This document shows, piece by piece, positions 24,769-35,862 of a stretch of DNA of 64,000 nucleotides; within the stretch, counting starts at the first letter, position 1, and each line of letters opens with the position of its first letter. Below the pieces are notes generated by a model, which saw only the letters and a program-made list of their open reading frames with translations, did no database searches and was not told where the DNA came from. Source of the DNA: Hanleya hanleyi (taxonomy: Eukaryota; Mollusca; Polyplacophora; Lepidopleurida; Hanleyidae); contig JAVTVY010019589.1 of assembly GCA_036873755.1 (NCBI GenBank), positions 1 to 64,000 of the forward strand, written 5' to 3'. The position numbers were made by a program, and so were the translations under genes.

Positions 24769-24777
24769 CTAACAGTG

Positions 24778-25314
24778 AAGAGTTCAGAGTCGTAATTTTA
24801 TAATTAGAAGTGATAAATTCATCGTAGGAATATTTTTTGGGAGAAAATGTGTTATTAGTAGTATATCGTTTACCGAGAAGTTTTAAAAAGCGCACTCGTG
24901 ATTCCGTCAAGATGTTTTGCGATTCCGTCACGGACTAGATTTAACCCCTGTCATGACCCAATCGCGCTTTTCTCACGAGGAAAATGTTTTTATCATCCTT
25001 GGGTACCGGTACTGTATGTTAGTAAGAGATTTCATATAAGAATAATCAGATCGAAACAGAGCAGTTAAAAAATAAGACAAACAACACTAGTCAAAACAAA
25101 TGACGTTCACTGTGATTCCGTCACGAACATTTCCAAAGATTGTATAACGAAAATCTGCAATATTTCGGAGGATATTTTACTCTGTTTGAAACTTGACAGC
25201 GGTAACTAGGCGATAAGACGTAGAAAGTCTGCTTATAGAGCATAAATTTCAATAACGAGCGTTTCAATTCAGTAGCTTCCAAACCGTGATTTCCACGCTG
25301 GACTTCATGTTTAA
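24778..25314 (-). pseudogene. LINE remnant; partial unit 0 (part 2)
   Basis: Collinear with 37,314-37,839 and 62,615-63,128 at high identity. It starts at the AA duplication of the CACTG element and stops at the TTAA (25311-25314) duplicated by the Kolobok-like insertion, after which unit sequence resumes at 28,642. Confidence 0.8.
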
Positions 25315-25633
25315 AGTGGAATGTTATCACAATTTTTGAAAGGCTAAAACCGATAAAAAACAGTTCCCTGTGGCCTGTCTTATTTTTTAGAATTTTTTTC
25401 AAAATTTTAGCGATAACGCAGTATCCTGAAATACGGCTCCAAAGTGCCTGACTTTTATGGCAAGCCGTTTTGGTATTTATTCATTTATTTTTGATATCAA
25501 AAATTCTTTTTTTGATATCGAAAATTCTTTTTTTGATATCAAAAATACTATTTTGGATATCAAAAATTATTTTTGATATCAAAAATAAACCGTTTATTTT
25601 TGATATCAAAAATAGAGGACCACTTACACCAAA

Positions 25634-25835
25634 CAGGGCCGTAGCCAGGATTTACCGAGGGGTGGTTCGCCTTCACTCCAAAAGGGCACATCATGGGGTT
25701 CGCTGTATGGGAAAAGGGGTAAATAGGGGGTTCGCTTCAGTGTTTGAAAAGGGCATTTATATGAGAAAAGTATATAATATTTCCAAAGGGGGGGGTTCGC
25801 CCGAACCCAGAAACCCCCCCTTGGCTACGGGCCTG
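25634..25835. mobile_element. MITE ending CAGGGCCGTAGCCAGG
   Basis: The left end CAGGGCCGTAGCCAGG is inverted at the right as CCTTGGCTACGGGCCTG. The flanks share CCAAA. It is 202 bp, with a G-rich interior including GGGGGGGTTCGCCCGAACCC. CAGGG-type ends are common in hAT MITEs, but the short flank repeat does not settle the superfamily. It interrupts the first palindrome cluster. Confidence 0.7.
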
Positions 25836-26655
25836 CCAAAACGGAAATAATGCGCTCTCCCTTACCAAGATTTATCTTCCATCTTTGGCTTCATCTCAAA
25901 AAGTGCTACCATACAAAATAACTCATAAAAATCATAATGCAAATTACACAAATTCTGTCGTTGGTTGTTCATATATTCAAGCATCTTCACAAGTCCAGGT
26001 AAATCCTAAATCCTCGCAGAGGGTTTACCTGGACATTTTTGGTGATTCGAATGAGTTCTTGATTCGATTCCTCCATTGTACAATCCCGTACATTTCATCC
26101 CCTGCGCTTGTTTTGAATTGGCATGTCGGTATCCCAAGCCTGCGGGTTTTGCTGGACTTCCGATGTTGATTTCATCCCAACATCAAAGCACTTTGGTCCG
26201 CGATGAAATCCAAACCTGTCACCTCTCATACCTCGCAGTGGATTGGCATAATCAGTTAGCTTAGCGCGTTCACTGATTGGATTGATTTAGGGGAAACCTC
26301 CTGACCTATTTATGTCCAGAACTAGTATGGGTAACTAACCAAGCCAGTGTATCGATTCTAATAGATCGATCGATACACTGGCTCGCGAGGATGATATTCA
26401 AGAGCTATCATTCAATCGAAATTTTCCCCTTGTTTATTGATTGATACAATTTCACTCCTCAGTCCCGACACCCGTCGTTTGGCGCCAAAAAAAAAAATGG
26501 AGAATGGCTGATTCGGGTAACCCAACTCAGGCTAACGCTGTTGTTAGAAATGTTGTACAAAATGCATTGTCAGCTGTACAGGAGGCGAGAGAATCAACAA
26601 TTATCCGATTAAATACCAAAACGGCGCACATTTATTTTTGATATCAAGAATAAAG

Positions 26656-26707
26656 GAATAAATACCAAAACGGCTTGCCATATGGCAAGCCGTTTTGGTA
26701 TTTATTC
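26656..26707. repeat. 52-bp perfect palindrome: head-to-head element junction
   Basis: The arms 26656-26681 and 26682-26707 are exact complements with no spacer, centred on GGCTTGCCATATGGCAAGCC. They are the ends of two copies of the palindrome-array element abutting head to head. Confidence 0.9.
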
Positions 26708-27909
26708 ATTTATTTTTGATATCAAAAAAAGAATTTTTGATATCCAAAATAGTATTTTTGATATCAAAAATAAACTTTTATTTTTGATATCAAAAAAAGA
26801 ATTGTTGATATCAAAAATAGTATTTTTGATATCAAAAAAAGTATTTTTGATATCAAAAATAAACGGTTTATTTTTGATATCAAAAATTCTTTTTTTGATA
26901 TCAAAAATTCTATTTTTGATATCAAGAAAAGAATTTTTGATATCAAAAATAGAATTGTTGATATCAAAAATAGTATTTTTGATATCAACAATTATCCGAT
27001 TAAATACCAAAACGGCGCACATTTATTTTTGATATCAAAAAAAGAATTTTTGATATCAAAAATAAAGGAATAAATACCAAAACGGCTTGCCATAGACTTT
27101 TACCCCCAGTAAATCCGCCCGGTGATTACCCTGTGACGTCACACAGTGAAGCGGCCAGAGTCAAACATGGCGGATAACACAGACAGCGGCACAAGCTCTA
27201 TTCATTTAAAATCTACAGATAATTTGCTATTGTAAGAGCATACTATATAGTTACATGTATTTACGCCTTTATTTTTATATGTGTTTATATGTGTGTTTAT
27301 TGGCATTGTATGGTTTATTATTGTTCATTTCTTACGGGACGGACCGATTGTTATACCGTGGCAGGCCGGCTTATTTACATTGCTTACTTGCTTAATTTTA
27401 TTATGTGTTTGCCAATTATTGTCAGCGATTTGATGTTAAAACCTGTGGATAAGTCCTCTCAAATGAAAACAAAGTTTCAATTCCAAAGGAAGCTATTTGA
27501 TGTTAAAACAATAACTAACTCACCTGTGGAGAAGCCCAGTTTATTTCTTTTGGACACCCTATTGCTGAACGCGCGACGTTAAACCTTAATTCTGTCACTC
27601 TACCTTTTGGACACACTCCCATAACAAACTGTTTGCTTCACACCTTTCCGTTAGTTTCTGTTATTCTTCCAGGTGATCAATTTCAATTTATTTTATCAAA
27701 AGAACGTACAATGTATGTGCTCCCATGGAAATACAAAAGGACACCAAATAATCAGGATAAGCTGGTGCCAGAAGTTGATTAAAAGGCCTTGTGTCTTAAG
27801 TACATTGATTATTACAGTTCATTTAATAGCTGTAAGACGTAGGATTCAGGACTGGCTGGTTGATCACCCCGTGGGACTGATCCAAAATTTCAAGAGTGGA
27901 AGATTAAAT

Positions 27910-28371
27910 CTATGGTCCACTTCGGTAGAGGGGACGATGGAAGCCGTGTGGGCCAAAACACCCAGGGGGTTTTACAGTGCTTGTCTGCGGGACCAGTTTG
28001 TCGCTTGCAGAGTCCACGAGGTCGGTCGTCCCTGTATAACTCACGCACTCCGGCAGATTGCGGGGTTGTCTGTTTTCTCTTGCTGATAAAGATTTATTTG
28101 TCTTGATCTTGGGAATAGCATCTTCTTTCAGTATAGGGGCATTTCCACACATTCTTGCCATCTCTGTTGTTGCATAGCTATCGTCAGTGAAGTGAGCGGA
28201 ACAAATGCGAGACCATTTCGTCGGCTTTCCCCACACTCTTGTGCTCTGCACAAAATTTCGTCGGATTTCTTCCCGATTTTTCGTCGTTTGGCCTCGGGTG
28301 CAACTTGAATCCATCTCCATTCGTGTTGCTACACCCTCCAACAACACACCGACGAGGTATGATGCCTCCAA
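27910..28371 (-). pseudogene. THAP zinc-finger domain, frameshifted (Kolobok-type transposase N-terminus)
   Basis: From 28,371 down, the first frame reads IIPRRCVVGGCSNTNGDGF then KLHPRP: the CxxxxC half and hydrophobic core of a THAP domain. After a frameshift near 28,290 the second frame continues FVQSTRVWGKPTKWSRICS then AHFTDDSY, the CxxH half with the invariant Trp and Pro. It then runs without domains to 27,910. Where a THAP protein normally begins with Met-Pro, codons read ATC ATA CCT, so the start codon may also have been lost. THAP domains bind DNA and occur in P-element and Kolobok transposases and host proteins. Position inside a TTAA element supports the transposase reading. Confidence 0.7.
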
Positions 28372-28641
28372 AGTACGAGAATACAGTCGAAAAATCGAAA
28401 AATATTGGAGCAGATCTGACTTGTTTACGTATGCTAATGCTAATGCTATGGCGGACTGGTTCACTCTGTGACGTCATGGGTCAAAGGTCACCGCTTTGGC
28501 AGGCTCGTGGTAGGAACGCGTTTAAATCGCCAAATTTACCGTTTTAAAGTTCGAAGATCGGGGGAAAAACTATATAGTCGATTTCTTACCGTATCAAGGT
28601 ATATATTAACGTTTACATAGGTCCGGTGATAACATTCCCCT

Positions 28642-29300
28642 TTAAGGAGCTGGTCGTACAAATCTTGAAGATCACAATGGCAAAGAGAACCAGATAGGGT
28701 ATGCATTATTGATGCGGAAATTCTTTTATGGACGACGACTGGATATTTATTGTCGGATCTGACACGTGCTATTTATACCAAGTATAAAGTAATGGTAAAC
28801 TCTAGAGTAAGACAAACTTTTACACCTTGTAATTTTGTTTATGAATCCATGGGACTGAATTCTCACAAGGAGTGAAGCTGCAATTCCTTGATCTTTGCAG
28901 CATAATACTGATCAGGTGTATTACTGATGTAATTTCTTTTTAATCATCTCTTGAGCTTAGTCTCTTGAATACAAACAGTCAAAAGTCATAATCATGAACT
29001 AATAATTGAAGTTCGTTGAAATTTGACCGAATTCCTTTACAATTGCACTGAAGAAGGGTTGCTGACACAGATATTTTGAGTGACAAAGCTAGTCAATGAG
29101 ATCGGACGATAGTTACCTTGGTCTATATGAGTTGGGACCAGAATAACAATGACATTATGCCATAATGGCGAAAAATCCCATGTCAACCAAATTTAATTAA
29201 ATATAGATAATAAGATTCCAAGAGAAGATTCTGACAAGTATTTCAATTCCGTGGATCATATTCCAATCTTTCCTTATCGGCGTGTGAGTACTGATAATGG
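28642..29300 (-). pseudogene. LINE RT fragment at the unit start
   Basis: On the minus strand near 29,090-29,170 it reads WHNVIVI.VP...DQGNYRPISLTS, the N-terminal RT motif also seen at 11641-11847. Copies occur at 38,280-38,360 and 63,590-63,640. Confidence 0.65.
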
Positions 29301-29521
29301 AAACATATCACGTTTGTTCTGCTGAATGGTTTTAGCTCTGATAATTTGAAAGATGTGAGAGTTACCAGAGTAGGAGGACAGCGGAAATACCGTTCGGCTT
29401 TTTCATACATTTTACAGTCAATAAAGTAGTTTCGTCATCAGTTTCAATCAGCAGATCCGAGATAAGCTGTAGCTGATTTATGAAGACAGATTCATAACTG
29501 AGCCAATCGGTTTCCCTAGAA

Positions 29522-29774
29522 TCAATGTCTTCCTGCCAATCCTGTAATCCTGTATCCTGTAAATCCTACAAATAAGACCCCAAACATAATCATAAACCCC
29601 AGCGACAAAACCGTCAGCAAAACGATATGTATTGTTGCCTTGATGCTGACCGAAAATCCGAGTGAATACCAGAGACTTGATCTTTCCTCCTCCATCGTTC
29701 TCTTGAAGCAGTCGAGATCTTCAAGAGACAAATCAAATAAGTTTCGTCCCACAAGTTTCAATGGTCCGTTACAA
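29522..29774 (-). CDS. LRR transmembrane protein, copy 1, last exon (LRR C-cap, TM, tail)
   Basis: The acceptor TTTTTTCCAG ends at 29775. The incoming phase-2 codon completes as Ile, then CNGPLKLVGRNLFDLSLEDL and DC follow: the second half of an LRR C-terminal cap with its two cysteines. A ~22-residue hydrophobic segment (IVLLTVLSLGFMIMFGVLFV) follows and then a short tail ending GRH. With exon 30713-31965 it makes a 501-residue protein. The exon would look like an unrelated small frame without the splice. Confidence 0.85.
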
Positions 29775-30712
29775 CTGGAAAAAAGAAATAAAGTAAATGT
29801 AAAATTATTGTTCTTTCTCACCTGCGTCGGGATGCAACTTCACGCAAACTATGATAAATCGCAAATGGCAAATTGTCAATTAATAGTGTCCCGAGAGTCC
29901 ATCATCAATATCACAAACTGTGGAATTATTATGAATTAGCTCTAAACAATCGTAAACCATCTCAGTGGCATTTTATAATAAAAAGAATACTGAACAGCGA
30001 CACATATTTGATATTTGCAACATCAGGATGCCTTGCTGGCATCACTGAAAACTCTCTCGCAAGACATTAGCCTAAATATTTTTTTTAAATTTGGTGCTAA
30101 CGCTGTTATGCCAATTGTGTCTATAGATTATGGACGCGGAAATTCTGTAGAGGACTTCGGCTGAATATTAAATGACTGAGACGCTTGTATTTAAATACGA
30201 TGAAAACTACGCAAAATGGGTCACATTTCTCTTCTAATCGGTTTTCAGTGATATATCGGAGATTATTTTTCTCACAGCAACGAAAGTTTTCACATCATCC
30301 GGATACGACTGTTACATTTTGTTTTCAAAATTTCGAAAAAATCTATCCAGTACTTAACCGATAACTGAGAACCGGAAGTAGGCGTAGGCAATTTGCATGA
30401 TAATTTTACATCATAATGATATGGAATAACATTTCAAGACCGGTGGCATTGTGCCTCAAGTATAACATGGTTGTGAATGGCGATTTTATTAATCCGGATG
30501 AACTTTCATGAAATTTTGAATCAACCTTCGTGTTTAAATGCTTGTTGCAATTTCACATATGTGAGAAATATCATCTACGATATAACGCCGGAAATCAATT
30601 ATCCGAAAAATGTAATTAACACTTTAATTATATATAATTTATTATATCTAATAAACCACACTTTAGAAGATCATTTTATAATGATCAACATCTTTTCTAC
30701 TGATTGACTCAC

Positions 30713-31965
30713 ATGATGGGTGAAGATTTGCTCTTGAAGATTTTATTGGAGACGGCCCATTTCCATCTGCAATCACAGTACCACCTATTACCGGTGAGGG
30801 AGATATACTCCAGATCATCCCAGGACAGAAGGTTCTTCGACAGAATGCTCAGTTCATTGTTGTCCAGCTGAACTCTGCGAATCGCTTGGTGATCACTTGA
30901 AAATGCTGACCTGGATACTAGTTTTAATTGACTGTTGTTCTGGATGCTGATTTCCTCTAAGTTCCTCAGATGTGTGAATGCATTGCTTTCAATAGAATGT
31001 AAGTGAGGCATGCTTCGCAATCGTAGTCTTTTTATTGGCCAGCTTTGGCTTACCGGAACTTCCCGAAAAACCGATCCATCGATAACTTCAATTGGGTTTT
31101 CATCCATCAGAAGTTCTTCAAGTTTCCGCATTGGGAGCAGAACCTTTGTCGATATTGTTTTCAGGCTGTTGTTTCTTAGAGACAAATATTGTAAGGAGTT
31201 AAGTCCCTGAAATGTCTCCTCACCGATTTCTCGAAGTTGACAACTTTCCATCATAAGCATTTTCAAGTACACCAGATGATGAAATGCGTTTCCGTTGAGC
31301 TTGATTATGGGATTTTCACTGATATCCAATTCATTTAACGATTTTGTGGGTATGATTGTGTAAAATCCCGCTTCGGAGAGAAGATTCCCACGAAGAGAGA
31401 TCTGCATTATATTTTGCAAATTCGCAAAAGCATTCTTATCAATTCTCGAAATCCTGGCAAAACTGAGATCCAAATATTTAAGAGAGGTCAGCCTAGCGAA
31501 TGTGGCAAAGCCAAACCCCAGTCTTACGATTGGGTTTCCACGCAGACTTAAAACCTCCAAGTGTTTCAAGCCAGCGAATGTTTCGTAGTTCATGTTCATA
31601 CCTGACAATAAATTATCAGATAAATCTAATTGTATTAAATTTCCCATGCCCTGAAACGCTCTTTCTTTTATGGTTGTTAGTAAATTCTGACTGAGATTAA
31701 GGTGGACGATGTTAGGCCATTCTCGCTTGGTCAAGGTGTTGATCTTATTGCAACTGAGGTCTAAGTGTCTGACAATGTCCGTGATGTCGTCCCTAATATT
31801 GGGCAATGTTGACAAGTTTTTGCTGCTGCAGTCCATGAATGTGAAATCACCACTATTTGGACATTCCACCCATCCCCCATCATGACTTTTGGAATGTTTT
31901 TTTAACCAAAAATAGCAAATTGCAAGAAACGCGATTATCGACATCACATTATCACAGCATTGCAT
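30713..31965 (-). CDS. LRR transmembrane protein, copy 1, main exon
   Basis: ATG at 31965; donor CATCAT|GTGAGT ends the exon at 30713 in phase 2, joining to 29774. A hydrophobic N-terminal stretch (VMSIIAFLAICYFW) is a weak signal or anchor sequence. An LRR N-cap (CPNSGDFTFMDCSSKNLSTL) comes next. About fourteen leucine-rich repeats follow (for example HLDLSCNKINTL, HLNLSQNLLTTI, YLSLRNNSLKTI), and the exon ends in the first half of the C-cap (NRWYCDCRWKWAVSN). With the last exon the protein is 501 residues, extracellular LRRs on one TM helix with a very short cytoplasmic tail and no TIR domain. Such proteins act in adhesion, recognition or as co-receptors; the ligand is unknown. A splice acceptor just upstream (CTCTCTTTTGTAG) suggests a 5'UTR intron. 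Confidence 0.9.
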
Positions 31966-31989
31966 CTTGATTCGTTGTGTGAACTACAA

Positions 31990-33040
31990 AAGAGAGAGAA
32001 ACACATGAAGATTTTTTTACATTGGTTGATTTTCATAATGTATTGAGAAATAGATAAACATATACAATAACATATCGCGAATACCATCCTTTGTATCAGC
32101 ATCAGTATTTCCTGTGATAGTAACATGACAAAGTAGACAATAAAACCCTATTAACAGCTTCCGAACTCCACGGTGAAACAATTTTAAAATATTCAAGATG
32201 AAGGGATAAGTTGAAGATCTATTCTTCATCGCTTAACGGCATGACGTTGAGTTGGAGAATGGCATATTTTTTTTTTAAATTTGCTGGACGCAATGGCTTC
32301 AAAGTCCACCAAAAGAGCTTTGGGTTCCGCAGCGAAATAGACTCTTGTCTGTTAAACTATCGGTTTTGGTTTTCGAACCTAAAATAGTAGCACACGTCAC
32401 TCTGCCACCACCATTATATTTAGTACATATAGTCTGAGAAGATACATATTTTGTTCTCAGTAGATCAAATTCTTCACTGATATGCTTTTAAAAGTTCTGC
32501 TTTCGATTTTGCTACCTGTCACGATTTTGGATATAGTATATCTGTGTTGAATTGCAGTCTGTTGTGGAAGTTAAGAGATTGGTGTGTTTTGGTGGGTGCC
32601 TGCGCGTGCTTGGTGTGTGTGTTTACGAAAGGTGTTATGAATACACATCTTCATACTGGGGGCACACCTCCAACCGAGAACGTCCCCGGTTTGAGAAAGA
32701 CTGGGAATCTGTTTCGCTGCCCGTTTTATGATCTTGTATACAACACTATAGTGAAGAAAAAATAAATGAGGTACATGTCCCCATTTTGACTGGAGAAATC
32801 ACAAAGGGGTGTGTTTGAAATTGAAAACAGGTGTTTGCCTGGGTGTCCCGACTTTGTAGGAATGTTTTGATGTGTCCCCACTAACAGTGTGGAATACAGG
32901 TTTGGTTATTTCAAGTGCTGTGCAAATGTGAAGTGGTCGGAATGTGTCATGGAAATCCTGAGGCTGCCCAGAACAAAATCCAGTAGGAGGCTATTTCTTA
33001 AATAGCCAATATATAGTCCCCACTTGAATGGTTGTCGGTG
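31990..33040. other. upstream region of LRR copy 1
   Basis: It is matched by 41,160-41,813 plus 54,895-55,260 in unit 2. It has no convincing exon. Fragments near 32,150-32,400 resemble the RNase H-side text of the LINE family (GTAGCACACGTCACTCTGCC), so old LINE sequence reaches into this promoter-side region. The DIRS insertion in unit 2 sits here, about 680 bp upstream of the LRR start codon. Confidence 0.5.
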
Positions 33041-33048
33041 AATATCCC

Positions 33049-33430
33049 CTAAGCACCTCTCGTAAACGTTTGTGTGTGTGTGTGTGTGTGCGTGTGTGTG
33101 TGTGAGAGAGAATTATGGTTTAATTTATGCGACAAATCGATTTCTCTCAAATAACCTAAAATCGAATCTTCTTTTACCAGACTCAAAAGATATTGTAAAG
33201 TAGCTGCTCGATAAAAGGAATCTCTTACAATCTTGTATATACAGTCGATCAAGATATGTTTCACTGCGAAATCTTCGTGGCATGGAATACCTGTTTTAGT
33301 AAATGTTCGTGAATTAATATTAGTCGCGTATGGCAGATTCTACATCGCCTGATCGTGACTTGATCGAAACGATTCTGGCTACTCCGAAAAGTGTAGCCCA
33401 TCGGTTTTCAACTCGTAAAGTTTGTTTTTA
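33049..33430 (-). pseudogene. LINE ORF2 3' end fragment with a GT tract
   Basis: The minus strand reads KHILIDCIYKIVRDSFYRAA then LGYLREIDLSHKL, the terminal zinc-motif region of the LINE ORF2, with (GT)n at ~33,068-33,105. It is repeated at 55,276-55,690. Confidence 0.65.
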
Positions 33431-33485
33431 CATACAATCATTTCTTGAAAACTCATCCAAATAAATATCCCACAACGAACAAGGT

Positions 33486-33488
<3 letters not shown>

Positions 33489-33530
<42 letters not shown>

Positions 33531-33910
33531 ATTAAGGTTTAATGTCGCGTTCAGCAATATTTCAGCTATATAGCGACGATCAAACAACATTCTAAGTACT
33601 CAAGTCACTAACTTAGTAATCCAACGCATTAAAACATACACACATTAAAACTTTATGTAACAAACCGATTTCTCTCAAATAACCCAAGATGTAATCCTCC
33701 CTCACCCGACTAAAAAGATCTTCCAAAGTAGTCGCTCGATAAAAAGCATCTCTTGCAATCTTAAAATCTATGCATTCGATAAGAATATGTTTCACCGTCA
33801 GATCATCATGGCATGGGACACACCTTGGGACTGACTCTTTTTTTAGTAAATGTTCGTGAGTTAATCGTGTATGGCCGATTCTACATCGCCTGATCATGGT
33901 TTGATCGAAA
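33489..33910 (-). pseudogene. LINE ORF2 3' end with GA microsatellite tail
   Basis: The frame at 33613-33897 reads RRCRIGHTRLTHEHLLKKES and then CVPCHDDLTVKHILIEC, a C-x2-C-x7-H-x4-C motif typical of LINE ORF2 C-termini. Beyond its stop lie the GCGACATTAAACC-type tail and (GA)n at 33489-33530. The tail motif and microsatellite therefore form the 3' end of this LINE family or of a SINE that shares it. Confidence 0.7.
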
Positions 33911-33949
33911 CGTTTCTGGCTGTTCAGAGGAGTATAGCCTACAGTTTTT

Positions 33950-35862
33950 TGTTGGGGGGCGTCGGGAGAGTACAGGAAAGAAGTAGCTTCTGTTCCTTAA
34001 CAAGGATCCGATGGACCAGTTAACAACTGTTACGAACCCTCCTGGTTGTACATGTGCACATACTGTCGTCGCAACATGTAGCATGAATAAATAGCATGAA
34101 TAAATACTCACTATAAAATCTCAAACGGTCAAATAATACAGGCATACGACATGTGAACGTACACTCGACCAGTGGGACTGTGATAATTCTCACTTGGAAG
34201 ACAGTCAAGTTACTCACACATCAAATTATGTAGGTTAGATCGTGGAGTAGTGTTTCGTGATAGTGCCGCGCCTCTTTACGCAATACAAAGGTAGACTAGT
34301 CTGTATATAGGCCAACCACAACTGTTCCAACTAGCTATAATACCTGCGTTTGATAGTCTCGCACGCCGTTCATTGATCTTCAGCATATACAACCCGTACC
34401 GTATAAATCGCTATCCCGATGCTTCTTATTGGTTATTTCTGAAAGCTAACTCCTCCTCCAAGCTTGTCGCTTTTGTTAACGTTTCAAATGTACACGTGCC
34501 GTTTCACAGCGACTGCTACCTTGTGTAAGTGCGCATGCGTAGCGTCCCTGACTAAAACCGACTTGGGCAGTGTTAGTCGAGTGTCTAGCAGTGCTGATGG
34601 CGCTACGATTCCTTGTGAGCACAAGTTAACAAACACTCAGGAGTGCAGTGGTCAAACTACAGGAAGAACGTCGAAAGACAGAATATGCAGTTGAAGATCT
34701 TCAGGTTGCCAGAGGCCATCAGCACACCTCTTATAATACCGTCTGCTGAGGTCACGAGGACTACTCGGGAATGTGTTGTCATCCAACCAGAAAACTTTGA
34801 ACCTCTACGGGCGTGTCAATCCACTAGAAATCCAACGACTCAACACCAAGCGAAAGTTGAAAGGAGAGGCAATTGGTGCCATTAGCAGACTTACACGGCA
34901 ATATGACGTATCCAGAGACTCTTGAGAGATTGTAAGGAAATGCAGTATCACGTTATGAACAGATGGCGTAGATTTCATGCGAAGCGAATGGTCAGCGGAG
35001 GTTGGCTTCCTGTGTATCTATTATCCGCTGTATTAGGAAGATTTATGTCATTTAAAGGATGAGCACTTTCACCGACAAATATTCTGAAGAAGTCATCAGG
35101 TGTATTCTATCGATGGTACATCACCAATTTGGTTACGCACATCTTGGTCCTGTGAAGAGGGTTGTTTTGCGGATGGCGAACGTTCCGTCTGACTACACAG
35201 TGCAGAATATTACGAGCCTGCTGCTTCCTCTATCCCACATCAACATTGTTGAGAGGGAACACCATTATACTCAGACCAACCCGAGAATTTTGCTCACCAC
35301 TTTGAATCACACCTAATCACCAACAGTGCCACCGAGCTCAAACTTCTTGGCATCTCAGTAGGGATGAGAGATGAAGTTGCGTCCACCAACTTGGTTAGAC
35401 TTCGGGAAATCGTCACTGATGTTAACATAGTCGGTGGAAAATAGGAAACACAGACAGGAATCAAAACGGTAGATAACACTGAGAACATCATGTCCCAAAG
35501 ATCGGCTACCGCTTGCTTCCCGATTCTCCGAAGGAATTCCGCGGGATGTCATTCAGAACTGAGATTCGTTATCAGAATACGCAAGGGTCACAACTTTTTC
35601 TGTGGACTGCATTTTCTCGGCAATCGAGAAGCACTGTGCATGGGTTCGTGGAAAAACAAGCGAACTCTACTGAAATTTTTACCGATTCCAATGCGGAATT
35701 ACGCATTGAATCCGAAACGAAGGGCGTTGCAAAACCAGAATGCGGCGAATTTTCTAGCCGTTTAGACGAAAGGTATATGCAATCGAAGCCAGGAGATTGT
35801 GACGTTGTATCACCTCGGAGCTCTCTACTTCGTGGAGTTAGAAAGCGTACTACCATGTAAAC
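33950..35862. other. unit segment of unknown content (matches 58,339-60,264)
   Basis: This holds several overlapping frames that differ between the two copies by frameshifts. For example, the 127-codon frame MSTFTDKYSEEVIRCILSMV at 59464-59847 is cut to 85 codons at 35059-35316. Frames after 35,490 and 59,893 overlap in two registers. I recognise no domain. The copy-specific frameshifts argue against a protein under constraint. Confidence 0.4.

Larger units (their letters stand above)
19302..24777. mobile_element. CACTG-ended DNA transposon (CACTA/EnSpm-like), 5.48 kb
   Basis: Both ends carry an inverted repeat starting CACTGTTAGAA and continuing to TTGGGTCG; further in, both ends share CGACCCAAAAAATACTAGTC. 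The flanks are AA/AA, and the empty site is preserved as AAAACAAGAGTTC near 37,309-37,321 in unit 1. So the insertion has a 2-bp duplication. CACT-type termini and 2-3 bp duplications are typical of the CACTA/EnSpm superfamily. No transposase is visible. The interior holds a three-exon gene, a MITE, a hairpin, a tandem repeat and a SINE, so this copy is non-autonomous and may carry captured host sequence. Confidence 0.75.
25456..27094. repeat. array of TTTTTGATATCAAAAA palindromes in a TATGGCAAGCCGTTTT-ended element
   Basis: About two dozen copies of the perfect palindrome TTTTTGATATCAAAAA (some one base off) are spaced ~17 bp apart, in two clusters: 25,485-25,612 and 26,630-27,062. The block begins TATGGCAAGCCGTTTTGGTA and ends with its complement. 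It is flanked by GACTTT (25450-25455 and 27095-27100), a likely 6-8 bp target duplication. Near-identical open frames on both strands (FLISKI repeats one way, FDIKN repeats the other) result from the palindromes and are not genes. Confidence 0.85.
25315..28641. mobile_element. Kolobok-like TTAA-targeting DNA transposon with THAP remnant, 3.33 kb
   Basis: The ends are inverted 16-mers: AGTGGAATGTTATCAC (25315-25330) and the complement of AGGGGAATGTTATCAC (28626-28641), one mismatch. TTAA is duplicated at 25311-25314 and 28642-28645. The empty site, with a single TTTAA, is kept at 37,835 and 63,124. TTAA duplications, AGGGGAA-type ends and a THAP-domain protein are together the signature of the Kolobok superfamily. 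The copy is non-autonomous: the THAP reading frame is broken and no catalytic domain was recognised. Nested inside is the GATATC palindrome block. Confidence 0.75.

Noticed and set aside
26682..27032. Open frames of 75-137 codons on both strands in 25,470-27,060.
   Set aside because: They are translations of TTTTTGATATCAAAAA units; the palindrome makes both strands open with repetitive low-complexity peptides.
25485..27062. CRISPR array.
   Set aside because: Regular spacing exists, but units are self-palindromic with 0-2 bp between them, there are no unique spacers, and the genome is eukaryotic.
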